Source of the DNA: a virus
DNA: 49,470 nt
Strand: one strand, 5' to 3'
Virus record (IMG/VR): IMGVR_UViG_3300044949_001703
Span: 1-49,470 of that record
Under the pieces are notes generated by a model that was given only the letters and a program-made list of their open reading frames with translations, was not told where the DNA came from and ran no database searches. Positions within the stretch are counted from its first letter, which is position 1, and each line of letters opens with the position of its first letter. The translations under genes and the position numbers were made by a program. Positions 22,962 to 29,337 of the stretch are shown here, piece by piece.

Positions 22962-23041
22962 CTAAGTCCTTGCGCAGTAAGGCTTTACGTCGAGCCGGGC
23001 AGCCCGCCGCTCCCTAAGTGCTTACGCACAAAGGGTTTACG
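22962..23041 (-). repeat. R element copy 3
   Basis: Arms CTAAGTCCTTGCGC/GTAAGGCTTTACG and CTAAGTGCTTACGC/AAAGGGTTTACGG around CGGGCAGCCCG. Just downstream of the gene ending at 23050. Confidence 0.75.
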
Positions 23042-23049
23042 GCTAGTGA

Positions 23050-23286
23050 TTACATATCCTCTAGATTCCAACCAGCAGCATCTAATACCGCTGTACTTTT
23101 GAATACGCAAGTGTGACCATCAGCAGTTATATAATCCCTAAAACCACGCTCATCTATATAGAAATATTCGTCAATAGTATCATTATCATTTAATTCCCAC
23201 ACACTTTGTTGTGCAGCCTCGAAAGGATTCTTGTCGCTTGCAAAAATCATTTCTAGTGAACCACTCTTTACATAAAACTTAGCCAT
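23050..23286 (-). CDS. hypothetical protein
   Basis: 78 aa. AKFYVKSGSLEMIFASDKNPFEAAQQSVWEL, then VDERGFRD-type strand and LDAAGWNLEDM; a small alpha/beta fold, not recognised. Start overlaps the stop of the upstream zinc-ribbon ORF by 8 nt. Confidence 0.65.
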   Translation of the reverse strand: MAKFYVKSGSLEMIFASDKNPFEAAQQSVWELNDNDTIDEYFYIDERGFRDYITADGHTCVFKSTAVLDAAGWNLEDM

Positions 23287-23446
23287 TGTTAATCTCCGTG
23301 TGCATATATTTCATATCACAACCACATTCTTCACAAACGGGAGTACCATTATCTTGATACCAGTTAGGATTTATATTAACTTCATCCTCACAATCTGGAC
23401 ACTCCCATACCGCTCTAACTTTCCTATTATCAATAATATCCCACAT
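23279..23446 (-). CDS. small zinc-ribbon protein
   Basis: 55 aa. CPDCEDEVNIN ... PVCEECGCDM gives two CxxC pairs, a typical zinc ribbon. Role unknown. Confidence 0.65.
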   Translation of the reverse strand: MWDIIDNRKVRAVWECPDCEDEVNINPNWYQDNGTPVCEECGCDMKYMHTEINNG

Positions 23447-23456
23447 AATTTATTCC

Positions 23457-24161
23457 TTAGTGAGCAGGAAATAACACGTTAGCCAAACCCTTGACGCACA
23501 TATCACAACTAATACTATCCTTAGTACCAGTGCAAGTAATAACAGACCGACCACGACGAATCTCGGGACAAGTTACAAACTTTGTACCGTTCAGCACAAC
23601 CAGTTTCGGCAACGCTTTACGCCAAGCCTCGGCCTTGACTTTGCTCTTGGGTCGCTTGGGTGCAATCTTCATGTCACTATCACACCATGCAAACTTTTTG
23701 AAACCTTGGGCGAGAGCCTCACCCATATCATTATCATCATGCACACTAGCATATACGTTCATATACTTTTCCAGGCTAACAAGTCGGGAATCATAAATAT
23801 GAGTATAAAACCACATATCGGGCAGACTATCACCATCGTCAAGAATACTCTCACAAGCCCACGTTACATTAGCAACATAGTCAAGGTCAAGTTCGCCATT
23901 GAGAAACCAGTCGCCACGCTCATGCCAGCGAATAGACTTTTCTCGTCGCTTGGCTTCCAGAATCATAGCACGGATTTTATTCTTCTCAGTGATAACATTA
24001 GCGAAACCAGCAACACGAGCATTTTTATACTGATTCTCGGTGGCTTCCGCATAGCAACCATTGTTTAGATAGTCACAGTCACTCGGGCAAGTATCGCCAA
24101 CTGGACGCGAAACCACAATGCAACCCTTACCCAACTTGTCATTACCGTCAGCAGTTTTCAT
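23457..24161 (-). CDS. GP88-family phage protein
   Basis: 234 aa. N-terminal KLGKGCIVVSRPVGDTCPSDCDYLNNGCYAEATENQY with its four Cys, RWHERGDWFLNG and the C-terminal CPEIRRGRSVITCTGTKDSISCDMCVKG match the phage gene product 88 family as I recall it. Cys clusters at both ends suggest a metal or Fe-S site. Biochemical role unknown. Confidence 0.75.
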   Translation of the reverse strand: MKTADGNDKLGKGCIVVSRPVGDTCPSDCDYLNNGCYAEATENQYKNARVAGFANVITEKNKIRAMILEAKRREKSIRWHERGDWFLNGELDLDYVANVTWACESILDDGDSLPDMWFYTHIYDSRLVSLEKYMNVYASVHDDNDMGEALAQGFKKFAWCDSDMKIAPKRPKSKVKAEAWRKALPKLVVLNGTKFVTCPEIRRGRSVITCTGTKDSISCDMCVKGLANVLFPAH

Positions 24162-24183
24162 GATTGTCTCCCTGTGTCTACTG

Positions 24184-24212
24184 ATTCTACACTATAGTAT
24201 CGGCACAGTCAA
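24184..24212 (-). promoter_or_regulatory. sigma70-type promoter with CCGATA box
   Basis: TTGACT (24207-24212), 17-bp spacer GTGCCGATACTATAGTG, TAGAAT (24184-24189). Confidence 0.8.
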
Positions 24213-24237
24213 GGCAAAAACTTTCATAAAAATTACT

Positions 24238-24320
24238 CGTCATAAAGTGTTGATACACAAGGACTTACGATTCGCGGGGCCGCAGGTCTCGACGTAAGTG
24301 ATTACTGTATAAGGACTTAG
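24238..24320 (-). repeat. R element copy 4
   Basis: Arms degenerate, core CGGGGCCGCAGG, right hairpin GACGTAAGTGATTAC/GTATAAGGACTTAG. Its edge touches the 3' end of tRNA-Asp (24321). Confidence 0.6.
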
Positions 24321-24394
24321 CGAGAGTGACGGGACTCGAACCCGCAACCTCCAGCGTGACAGGCTGGCGATCTAACCAATTGATCTACACTCCC
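24321..24394 (-). tRNA. tRNA-Asp (anticodon GUC)
   Basis: Acceptor GGGAGTG/CACTCTC, anticodon stem CCAGC/GCTGG with loop CTGTCAC, T arm GCGGG-TTCGAGT-CCCGT, discriminator G. Confidence 0.92.
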
Positions 24395-24400
24395 AAAAAA

Positions 24401-24472
24401 TAGCCCCAAGAGGAATCGAACCTCTAATAATTGCTTAGAAGGCAACTGTTATATCCATTTAACTATGGGGCC
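24401..24472 (-). tRNA. tRNA-Arg (anticodon UCU)
   Basis: Acceptor GGCCCCA with 3' strand TGGGGCT, anticodon loop CTTCTAA (UCU), T arm AGAGG-TTCGATT-CCTCT, discriminator A. Reads AGA, frequent in this genome. Confidence 0.9.
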
Positions 24473-24513
24473 AAAAAACCGATAGCCGCCAGTTTGCACC
24501 AGCGGTCTATCGG
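24473..24513 (-). terminator. strong intrinsic terminator
   Basis: Minus-strand hairpin CCGATAGACCGC/GCGGCTATCGG (11 pairs with one bulge) followed by TTTTTT. Ends the transcript of the gene at 24536-24790 directly before tRNA-Arg. Confidence 0.85.
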
Positions 24514-24535
24514 AATTATAACATATAGATTATAT

Positions 24536-24790
24536 TCAGGCAACTGCTTCGGCTTCGGCTTCCACCTTACCATTGTGAGCATCACCGGCCTGCTTCGCAG
24601 TCACACCAGTAACACGGGCACGCCACACCTTGTAACCCTGCTCACTAAAAGCCTTGACCTCTCCAGCCTTGACATTCGCGTGAACATCGCTAGGCAGAGC
24701 ATCGGTCAGACAAGACGAGATCGAATCGACAACAGCATCACGATCCAGTTCATCAGCAACCACATCAACCACAAACGAAAACTTCTTCAT
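24536..24790 (-). CDS. hypothetical protein
   Basis: 84 aa. KKFSFVVDVVADELDRDAVVDSISSCLTDALPSDVHANVKAGEVKAF suggests a small alpha/beta domain; acidic Ala/Glu tail. ATG 24790 with AAAGGG upstream. GC-rich codons, perhaps highly expressed. Confidence 0.65.
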   Translation of the reverse strand: MKKFSFVVDVVADELDRDAVVDSISSCLTDALPSDVHANVKAGEVKAFSEQGYKVWRARVTGVTAKQAGDAHNGKVEAEAEAVA

Positions 24791-24835
24791 ATCAGACCCT
24801 TTCAAGTTAGTGTTAGTCTCAACCATCATGCTATC

Positions 24836-24863
24836 ATTCTACACTCTGTATCGTCATTGTCAA
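24836..24863 (-). promoter_or_regulatory. sigma70-type promoter with ACGATA box
   Basis: TTGACA (24858-24863), 16-bp spacer ATGACGATACAGAGTG, TAGAAT (24836-24841). Confidence 0.8.
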
Positions 24864-24893
24864 CACCACTACATGAATTATTCTTTGCTTTGT

Positions 24894-24974
24894 GTAAGTG
24901 CTTGTGGCATAAGGAGTTACGTTTTGCCGGCCCGCCAGCCAAGTCCCAAGTTCTTTGGTAGCAAGGCTTTAGGT
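24894..24974 (-). repeat. R element copy 5
   Basis: Arms GTAAGTGCTTGTGGC/ATAAGGAGTTACG and CCCAAGTTCTTTGG/GCAAGGCTTTAGG around CCGGCCCGCC. Abuts the stop of the bL12-like gene. Confidence 0.65.
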
Positions 24975-25345
24975 CAAGAGAGATATCCCTCACAACCCAA
25001 ATCGGCCAGATCACGCAGCAGATTCTCAGCCGCCTCGGGAGTCTTGAGAGTGATGCTCTGCTTGATACCGTTTTTGGCAGGAACAAACCTATCACCCTTC
25101 CAGCCACCCACCAACACATCCGTCCAATCCTTGCTCTCTTTCAAACCCCATCCCGTGTGAAGTCTGATAGCCTTGATACAGTGAATCCGGTTATCAAGAG
25201 TCATACCGTTAGTGATGGTAACGGTGCAACGCTGGTTCACACCCAACGCAACTTCAAGAGCGTTCACAATTTTTTCGTAAATATCAGCATTGGATCGCAG
25301 AGCAAGATCAAGAGCCTCACGAACACTCAGTTGCAGATTGATCAT
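24974..25345 (-). CDS. ribosomal protein bL12 C-terminal-domain-like protein
   Basis: 123 aa. Residues 53-75 (RIHCIKAIRLHTGWGLKESKDW) and 95-122 (KQSITLKTPEAAENLLRDLADLGCEGY) align by eye with the bL12 C-terminal domain (KINVIKAVRAATGLGLKEAKDLV ... AEALKKALEEAGAEV), the part that recruits translation factors. An unrelated helical N-terminal domain replaces the ribosome-binding half. May interact with translational GTPases; inference. ATG 25345 follows AAAGGG. Confidence 0.65.
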   Translation of the reverse strand: MINLQLSVREALDLALRSNADIYEKIVNALEVALGVNQRCTVTITNGMTLDNRIHCIKAIRLHTGWGLKESKDWTDVLVGGWKGDRFVPAKNGIKQSITLKTPEAAENLLRDLADLGCEGYLS

Positions 25346-25347
25346 AT

Positions 25348-25755
25348 TCAAACCCTTTCTTCCAAAATATAAACTTGTTTGCTGTTAGTCAGTAAAGTAG
25401 CGTACTCGCTATCATCCCAAACGAATTCGTTGCAGTCACTTTCTCGTCGCCAGTGCGGATCACGAATAGGATTATAGTATAACTTTTCTAGGTTGTCAAC
25501 CCCTATTTCGTTATTAATCATAACCTCGTCACACTTTACCCATCCACTCACATCATGCACACCAGCCTCGTATACCTGTTTAGCCTTATTTATCTTATTC
25601 ACCAATCGGCACTTAATCATTTCCAACTGATAATATGCCGGATCATAATAATAAACATCTAACTTCTCACTGCCACACATGGCCTTTACTTGCCAGTGCA
25701 TATAGTTAGAACCAGCACCAAGATGAAATCGTATTTCGTAGTGTGTGCGTTTCAT
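25348..25755 (-). CDS. hypothetical protein
   Basis: 135 aa. Begins KRTHYEIRFHLGAGSNYMHWQVK and contains Cys/Asp pairs and many aromatic residues; not recognised. Upstream partner of the bL12-like gene. Confidence 0.65.
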   Translation of the reverse strand: MKRTHYEIRFHLGAGSNYMHWQVKAMCGSEKLDVYYYDPAYYQLEMIKCRLVNKINKAKQVYEAGVHDVSGWVKCDEVMINNEIGVDNLEKLYYNPIRDPHWRRESDCNEFVWDDSEYATLLTNSKQVYILEERV

Positions 25756-25761
25756 ATTCGT

Positions 25762-25790
25762 ACTATACCTTATCGACCAATGGTTGTCAA
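25762..25790 (-). promoter_or_regulatory. sigma70-type promoter with TCGATA box
   Basis: TTGACA (25785-25790), 17-bp spacer ACCATTGGTCGATAAGG, TATAGT (25762-25767). Confidence 0.75.
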
Positions 25791-25792
25791 TA

Positions 25793-25992
25793 CTTTAAAA
25801 ATACCCACACTGGCCTACGTCCAGTAGCGTTTTAGACTTCCACCGCCTATAGGGTATATTTTCGCTGACTACAGCCACTCTAGCCAAATCCGAAGGATTA
25901 GGAGAAACAAGGTTGGCTTCCGCCATACTCGACCAACATTTCAGATAGCCTCTTTTGATATCATTGTGGCTATCCCCAAACCTTGCTTCCTA
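25793..25992 (-). ncRNA. candidate small RNA ending in an S element
   Basis: A promoter (25993-26020) fires into about 190 nt with no good gene before the next promoter. The transcript would contain a hairpin-rich part and an S element (25861-25911). A 43-codon ATG frame (start MAEANLVSPNPSDLARVA) crosses the S element but lacks a Shine-Dalgarno; it is noted as an alternative. Confidence 0.35.
25861..25911 (-). repeat. S element (copy 5)
   Basis: Minus strand: hairpin CCTAATCC-TTC-GGATTTGG, then GGCTGTAGTCAGCGAAAA. Confidence 0.7.
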
Positions 25993-26020
25993 AGCATATC
26001 AGTATTATCGGGATAGTCAA
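25993..26020 (-). promoter_or_regulatory. sigma70-type promoter with CCGATA box
   Basis: TTGACT (26015-26020), 16-bp spacer ATCCCGATAATACTGA, TATGCT (25993-25998). Confidence 0.6.
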
Positions 26021-26047
26021 GAGGATTCTTTAAAAAAAATTACTCAT

Positions 26048-26129
26048 CGTAAGTTGTTTAGCAGTCAGGGTTTACGACTCGGCGGGCTGCCCCGCTTGCC
26101 CTAAGTCCTTGTGGGATCAGGAGTTACCG
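26048..26129 (-). repeat. R element copy 6
   Basis: Arms CGTAAGTTGTTTAGC/CAGGGTTTACG and CTAAGTCCTTGTGGG/TCAGGAGTTACCG around GCGGGCTGCCCCGC. The stop codon of the next gene (26117-26119) is in the right hairpin. Confidence 0.7.
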
Positions 26130-26290
26130 AGCACTAATTGTACATACTTATCAACAAGTTCGCTTACAGCAATCTCATGAGTAGAGATTAACTCTTTGGT
26201 CTTACTCACGTTATGCTTATTAACAGCACTCATACGAGAGTTAAAAAAGTTAATAATATAAACCATAGCCTTTTCACGATCTTCATTCAT
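26117..26290 (-). CDS. small hypothetical protein
   Basis: 57 aa, helical (REKAMVYIINFFNSRMSAV...STHEIAVSELVDKYVQLVL), not recognised. ATGA-type overlap with the upstream gene; 3' end inside an R element. Confidence 0.6.
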   Translation of the reverse strand: MNEDREKAMVYIINFFNSRMSAVNKHNVSKTKELISTHEIAVSELVDKYVQLVLGNS

Positions 26291-26538
26291 GATGGATAAT
26301 CCTTTGGATAAGTAGATGGTGGTAGTTCTGGCCTTTGCATTCCCTCAACACACGGCGTCCACCAAGGAACATCCATGCGGTCAACAACCCCAAATGCTTC
26401 CGAACACAAAACCAAATGTGGGCTTACAGGATCATTTGGCTCATAATGATAAACTCCACGCCACACACCAATATGTTCGCCATAATAATAGATTTCCTGC
26501 CCATCAGTTGGCTGTTGCTCAAAAAAACTAATCCACAT
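26287..26538 (-). CDS. DUF551-like small protein
   Basis: 83 aa. MWISFFEQQPTDGQEIYYYGEHIGVWRGVY resembles the phage family that begins W-SV-ERLPEDG. C-terminal Pro-rich tail. Start overlaps the upstream gene. Confidence 0.5.
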   Translation of the reverse strand: MWISFFEQQPTDGQEIYYYGEHIGVWRGVYHYEPNDPVSPHLVLCSEAFGVVDRMDVPWWTPCVEGMQRPELPPSTYPKDYPS

Positions 26539-26716
26539 TATTATATCTCTTATATAGAAGGAATAGTCCAACCACCAAAATTAAACCATACAATACACTT
26601 GGCTCTGGCACAATACTAATGCCGTCTGGTGATATTAACACAAACGGTGGTAATTGCAATAGGGGTGGCTCATATTTAAACCATGGTTCCCAATCTATAT
26701 CGGGCAATTTATTCAT
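26528..26716 (-). CDS. small protein with PEP-CTERM-like C-terminal anchor
   Basis: 62 aa. Ends with VPEPS (36-40), a 15-residue hydrophobic stretch (VLYGLILVVGLFLLY) and a basic KRY cluster, the three parts of a PEP-CTERM sorting signal. No N-terminal signal peptide is visible from ATG 26716, which is atypical; an upstream start (26752) adds FLCQ but still no classic signal. Cells with exosortase cleave and anchor such proteins. Confidence 0.55.
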   Translation of the reverse strand: MNKLPDIDWEPWFKYEPPLLQLPPFVLISPDGISIVPEPSVLYGLILVVGLFLLYKRYNNVD

Positions 26717-26723
26717 TAAATCT

Positions 26724-26930
26724 CTACCAACTTTCTGGCATAGGAATATCATTAAGATTCATATAATAGATAACATCATATTTCTGAGGATAAGTCCAAG
26801 GATTAGAATTGTCCGACCAATAAGAACTGGTTAAACTTTGTTGCCAATACAACAATAGTGGATAACTACAACCCTTAACAGCACACAAATACGGCCCATC
26901 AGTTACAGGATTACCATAATTCCATTTCAT
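26724..26930 (-). CDS. DUF551-like small protein
   Basis: 68 aa. GNPVTDGPYLCAVKG at the start and YDVIYYMNLNDIPMPESW at the end fit the small phage family with a closing MPLP/MPE motif. ATG 26930 overlaps the previous gene by one base. Confidence 0.5.
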   Translation of the reverse strand: MKWNYGNPVTDGPYLCAVKGCSYPLLLYWQQSLTSSYWSDNSNPWTYPQKYDVIYYMNLNDIPMPESW

Positions 26931-27154
26931 TATTTTACCCTTGTAATAATCAAACATTCCGTACCACTATCACCATCACTATATTTCACACTCTCATGAG
27001 GCCCATAATACCAAGCGTCATTCTTGGAAAAATTAAACACAACCTCTTCAGTTTTCAGACCGGTATCATTATACCCACCCTCATAACCAAGAGTAAGAAC
27101 CCGCATATCGGCTGGATAATTCTTCAACTGCTCAATCAGTTCGTTAACGGTCAT
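26930..27154 (-). CDS. conserved small protein (MTVNELIEQLKNYP type)
   Basis: 74 aa. TVNELIEQLKNYPADMRVLTLGYEGGYNDTGLKTEEVVF is a recurrent small phage and bacterial family of unknown function. ATGA overlap with the next ORF. Confidence 0.65.
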   Translation of the reverse strand: MTVNELIEQLKNYPADMRVLTLGYEGGYNDTGLKTEEVVFNFSKNDAWYYGPHESVKYSDGDSGTECLIITRVK

Positions 27155-27267
27155 TTCTTCTCCTTACATTCATTCTCTCTAACTCGATTATCACCAGAGT
27201 CAGATCGTGCAGGACAACGCCTGTCATGAAAATCGTTAATCCATCGGCCACATTTCTTGCACTTCAT
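27151..27267 (-). CDS. very small zinc-binding protein
   Basis: 38 aa. MKCKKCGRWIND..RRCPARSD with four Cys in total. Directly downstream of a promoter and coupled to the next gene (ATGA). Confidence 0.5.
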   Translation of the reverse strand: MKCKKCGRWINDFHDRRCPARSDSGDNRVRENECKEKK

Positions 27268-27274
27268 ATGTTCC

Positions 27275-27302
27275 ATTATACCATTCTTTATCGTCAAGTC
27301 AA
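27275..27302 (-). promoter_or_regulatory. sigma70-type promoter with ACGATA box
   Basis: TTGACT (27297-27302), 16-bp spacer TGACGATAAAGAATGG, TATAAT (27275-27280). Confidence 0.75.
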
Positions 27303-27306
27303 TAAG

Positions 27307-27830
27307 AAAAAACCAGCGGAATCTTTTACGCCCCGATTCCTATAACCCACACCTATTACTTTCAAAGTGTGGAAACCGCCCACGGAAATCCTTCCTAGGC
27401 ATAGTTCATGACTCATGCCGTCTGGCTCTTGGAACGGTTACTGGTTGTATTTTTATGGGTGTCACCTATTTCTACTCCTGCTTTCGCAGTTTCGGAGGCC
27501 ACATGGAAGGATCGTCACCGGTAACTCCTCTTCACTCTGTTGTGCTTTGCCTCGTCATACGGATAACCGTCACCCATAAAGTATTGGTCGTGGTGAGGAC
27601 GCGATCCCCCATAGACTGGCACTACTATACAGCGTATAAGCCCGCTGTCAACCCCGGCGATTGCCTCGCTGAACGAGAGGTTTATCGTAATGGCTTATCC
27701 CAATCTAGTCCGGCTTGACCCACGAAAGTTTGTATTGTAGGACCGATTGTAGCAGACGTTTCCTAGGACATCAACTACCGTTTTTACCGGCTGCTCGGCC
27801 CGACACAACCAACAAGCGTTTGCTTGTTCT
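27307..27830 (-). ncRNA. large structured non-coding RNA
   Basis: About 520 nt, GC-rich against an AT-rich background, with no plausible ORF on the transcribed strand. A consensus promoter (27837-27864) starts it and a terminator hairpin GGAATC/GATTCC (27318-27340) plus TTTTTT (27307-27312) ends it. Many hairpins are visible on the minus strand: AACAAGC-AAAC-GCTTGTT, CTCG/CGAG, ACGG-TTAT-CCGT, CTGC-GAAA-GCAG (GNRA loop), GGCAT/ATGCC, CCACAC/GTGTGG. Size, structure and tRNA-rich phage context recall GOLLD and ROOL RNAs, but I could not match a consensus. Confidence 0.8.
27624..27651 (-). promoter_or_regulatory. possible internal promoter inside the large ncRNA
   Basis: TTGACA (27646-27651), 16-bp spacer, TATAGT (27624-27629). 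Could start a shorter 310-nt RNA, or be fortuitous. Confidence 0.35.
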
Positions 27831-27836
27831 TTCATC

Positions 27837-27864
27837 ATTATACACTCTGTTATCGGCTTGTCAA
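27837..27864 (-). promoter_or_regulatory. promoter of the large ncRNA, with CCGATA box
   Basis: TTGACA (27859-27864), 16-bp spacer AGCCGATAACAGAGTG, TATAAT (27837-27842). The TGA stop of the upstream gene (27861-27863) is inside the -35 box. Confidence 0.85.
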
Positions 27865-28346
27865 GAGGCTTCTACCTCATCATCAGCAAAAAAGTTATCC
27901 ATATCAAACTCATTCCACAAAGCAACAGGAATCATATCCTTGCTTTTATATTCAATATAGTTATCCGCACCATTGTCCCAAATACCACAAAAAGCCATAC
28001 CCGGCTCAAAATAACTTGCCTTTACATAGTATCCCAACTCTACGAGTTTTTCGTACAAACCAACAGGAGGAGCCCAAGCACTATCAAACGTGCTACTAAC
28101 CTGATTTCCAACCCTAGTAGCCCTCAAGCCATGGTACTCTTCCCGCTCTGTACCAATATCGGCACCAATATCCCACTTGGTTCCCCAGTTATTCACACAA
28201 AAATCATACCAACCCTCACCAATATCTTCGGGCATAGGCAAGAACTCATTACAAGTTTTACCAGCATTGTAGGCTTGCTCAAAACGATCCACCATAGACG
28301 GATCAGAATGTTCAACGGTCAGATTATTCAAGCACCAGTTAGGCAT
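27861..28346 (-). CDS. Api92-like ferredoxin-fold phage protein
   Basis: 161 aa. MPNWCLNNLTVEH...F and the later WYDFCVNNWGTKWDIGA, FDSAWAPPVGLYEKL match the Api92-like/DUF1281 family typical of phages and mobile elements. Function unknown. Promoter immediately upstream. Confidence 0.8.
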   Translation of the reverse strand: MPNWCLNNLTVEHSDPSMVDRFEQAYNAGKTCNEFLPMPEDIGEGWYDFCVNNWGTKWDIGADIGTEREEYHGLRATRVGNQVSSTFDSAWAPPVGLYEKLVELGYYVKASYFEPGMAFCGIWDNGADNYIEYKSKDMIPVALWNEFDMDNFFADDEVEAS

Positions 28347-28365
28347 TGTGTTCTCCTTTGTGTCG

Positions 28366-28393
28366 ATTGTACCTTATTCTTATCGGCTGTCAA
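28366..28393 (-). promoter_or_regulatory. sigma70-type promoter with CCGATA box
   Basis: TTGACA (28388-28393), 16-bp spacer GCCGATAAGAATAAGG, TACAAT (28366-28371). The stop of the upstream ORF (28390-28392) lies in the -35. Confidence 0.8.
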
Positions 28394-28545
28394 CCCCTAA
28401 TTCTTTCAATCCAAATATAATTTCCAAACTTCTCTTGTGCTTTCTTCATAGCATCATATTCACTCATTGCGACAACATATCCAGCAAACCTATTACTAGA
28501 AAACACACGCCAGGTATAACCAGAATAGCAGTAAGCATTAGTCAT
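28390..28545 (-). CDS. small hypothetical protein
   Basis: 51 aa. Aromatic: YCYSGYTWRVFSSNRFAGYVVAMSEYDAMKKAQEKFGNYIWIERI, a beta-alpha-beta pattern. Own promoter upstream. Confidence 0.65.
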   Translation of the reverse strand: MTNAYCYSGYTWRVFSSNRFAGYVVAMSEYDAMKKAQEKFGNYIWIERIRG

Positions 28546-28563
28546 AACTCCTCCGTTTGCTTG

Positions 28564-28591
28564 ATTCTATAGTGTAGAATCGGCATGTCAA
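28564..28591 (-). promoter_or_regulatory. sigma70-type promoter with CCGATT box
   Basis: TTGACA (28586-28591), 16-bp spacer TGCCGATTCTACACTA, TAGAAT (28564-28569). Confidence 0.8.
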
Positions 28592-28619
28592 GCCATAATC
28601 TTGAAAAAATATTTGTGGT

Positions 28620-28699
28620 CGTAAACCTTTATGTGGTAAGCACTTACGTCAAATCGGGCCGCCGGCCTCGCCCTAAGTCCTTGGCTGGCAAAGACTTAG
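28620..28699 (-). repeat. R element copy 7
   Basis: Arms CGTAAACCTTTATG/GTAAGCACTTACG and CTAAGTCCTTGGC/CAAAGACTTAG around CGGGCCGCCGGCC. Downstream of the gene ending at 28714. Confidence 0.7.
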
Positions 28700-28713
28700 A
28701 GCGACTGCCACGA

Positions 28714-29121
28714 TCAGCAGAGAAACGATGCCAATCCCGTCTTAAACGCTACCCCACCAAGGAGGGGGCGACGCACATTCGTGGTACGTTCAGCGTAAAA
28801 GTTGCGAATCTTACCATCGGGAGTTTGTGCAGTTACAAGGTGAGTAGTACGCTGAAAGTTATCATCATACCTACGATAGCGACTTTGGCTATTCAGTCGG
28901 CGGATACTTTCATCCGACAACCGATGAACTTCCAGCACCCTTGCCATGTAACGCTCAGGCTCACCATGCAATGGCTGATGGTATACAAAATTGTAAACAC
29001 CACCAACCCTAGCATTCGTCAGACTATCATGCACACCAGCATAAACGTGGAAAGCGGCAAAAGCCAGAATACCACAAGTCACAACCGCAAAAACACTACC
29101 AACAATAAACGCATCGTTCAT
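28714..29121 (-). CDS. membrane-anchored protein
   Basis: 135 aa. N-terminal helix (5-28) then a soluble domain GGVYNFVYHQPLHGEPERYMARVLEVHRL...RYDDNFQRTTHLVTAQTPDGKIRNFYAERTTNVRRP. The beta-rich soluble part, with RV-EVHRL and TPDGKIRNFY, looks like a small SH3-like or WYL-like fold. Function unknown. Confidence 0.65.
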   Translation of the reverse strand: MNDAFIVGSVFAVVTCGILAFAAFHVYAGVHDSLTNARVGGVYNFVYHQPLHGEPERYMARVLEVHRLSDESIRRLNSQSRYRRYDDNFQRTTHLVTAQTPDGKIRNFYAERTTNVRRPLLGGVAFKTGLASFLC

Positions 29122-29156
29122 AAAAACCTTTCTGTTAGTTAACCCTTAATACGCTT

Positions 29157-29185
29157 AGTCTACACTACTAATCGACACTTGTCAA
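29157..29185 (-). promoter_or_regulatory. sigma70-type promoter with TCGATT box
   Basis: TTGACA (29180-29185), 17-bp spacer AGTGTCGATTAGTAGTG, TAGACT (29157-29162). A TGA stop (29182-29184) is inside the -35. Confidence 0.75.
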
Positions 29186-29337
29186 GATACGACTTCAGGA
29201 ATAATTTCCGTTTCCCACCACAATTGCTCATATTCAGACCGAAGCCGACTGACTTCAGAATACGGCTGACTAATATCCTCCACAGCATCCAAATAAGCCT
29301 TATAAGCCGCTTCTAATCGCTGACTATAACTTTCCAT
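29182..29337 (-). CDS. small coiled-coil protein
   Basis: 51 aa, acidic helix (MESYSQRLEAAYKAYLDAVEDI...EVSRLRSEYEQLWWETE). TAATG junction with the acidic protein gene. Confidence 0.6.
   Translation of the reverse strand: MESYSQRLEAAYKAYLDAVEDISQPYSEVSRLRSEYEQLWWETEIIPEVVS

Noticed and set aside
27307-27830. RNase P RNA or group I/II intron
   Set aside because: An AGGAAACGTC stretch recalls RNase P, but the other conserved blocks (ACAGAA..., paired P4) were not found, and neither was an intron domain V or P7/G-site.
27257-27960. Plus-strand ORFs across the large ncRNA
   Set aside because: They lie antisense to the structured RNA, lack Shine-Dalgarno sequences and cross its promoter and terminator.
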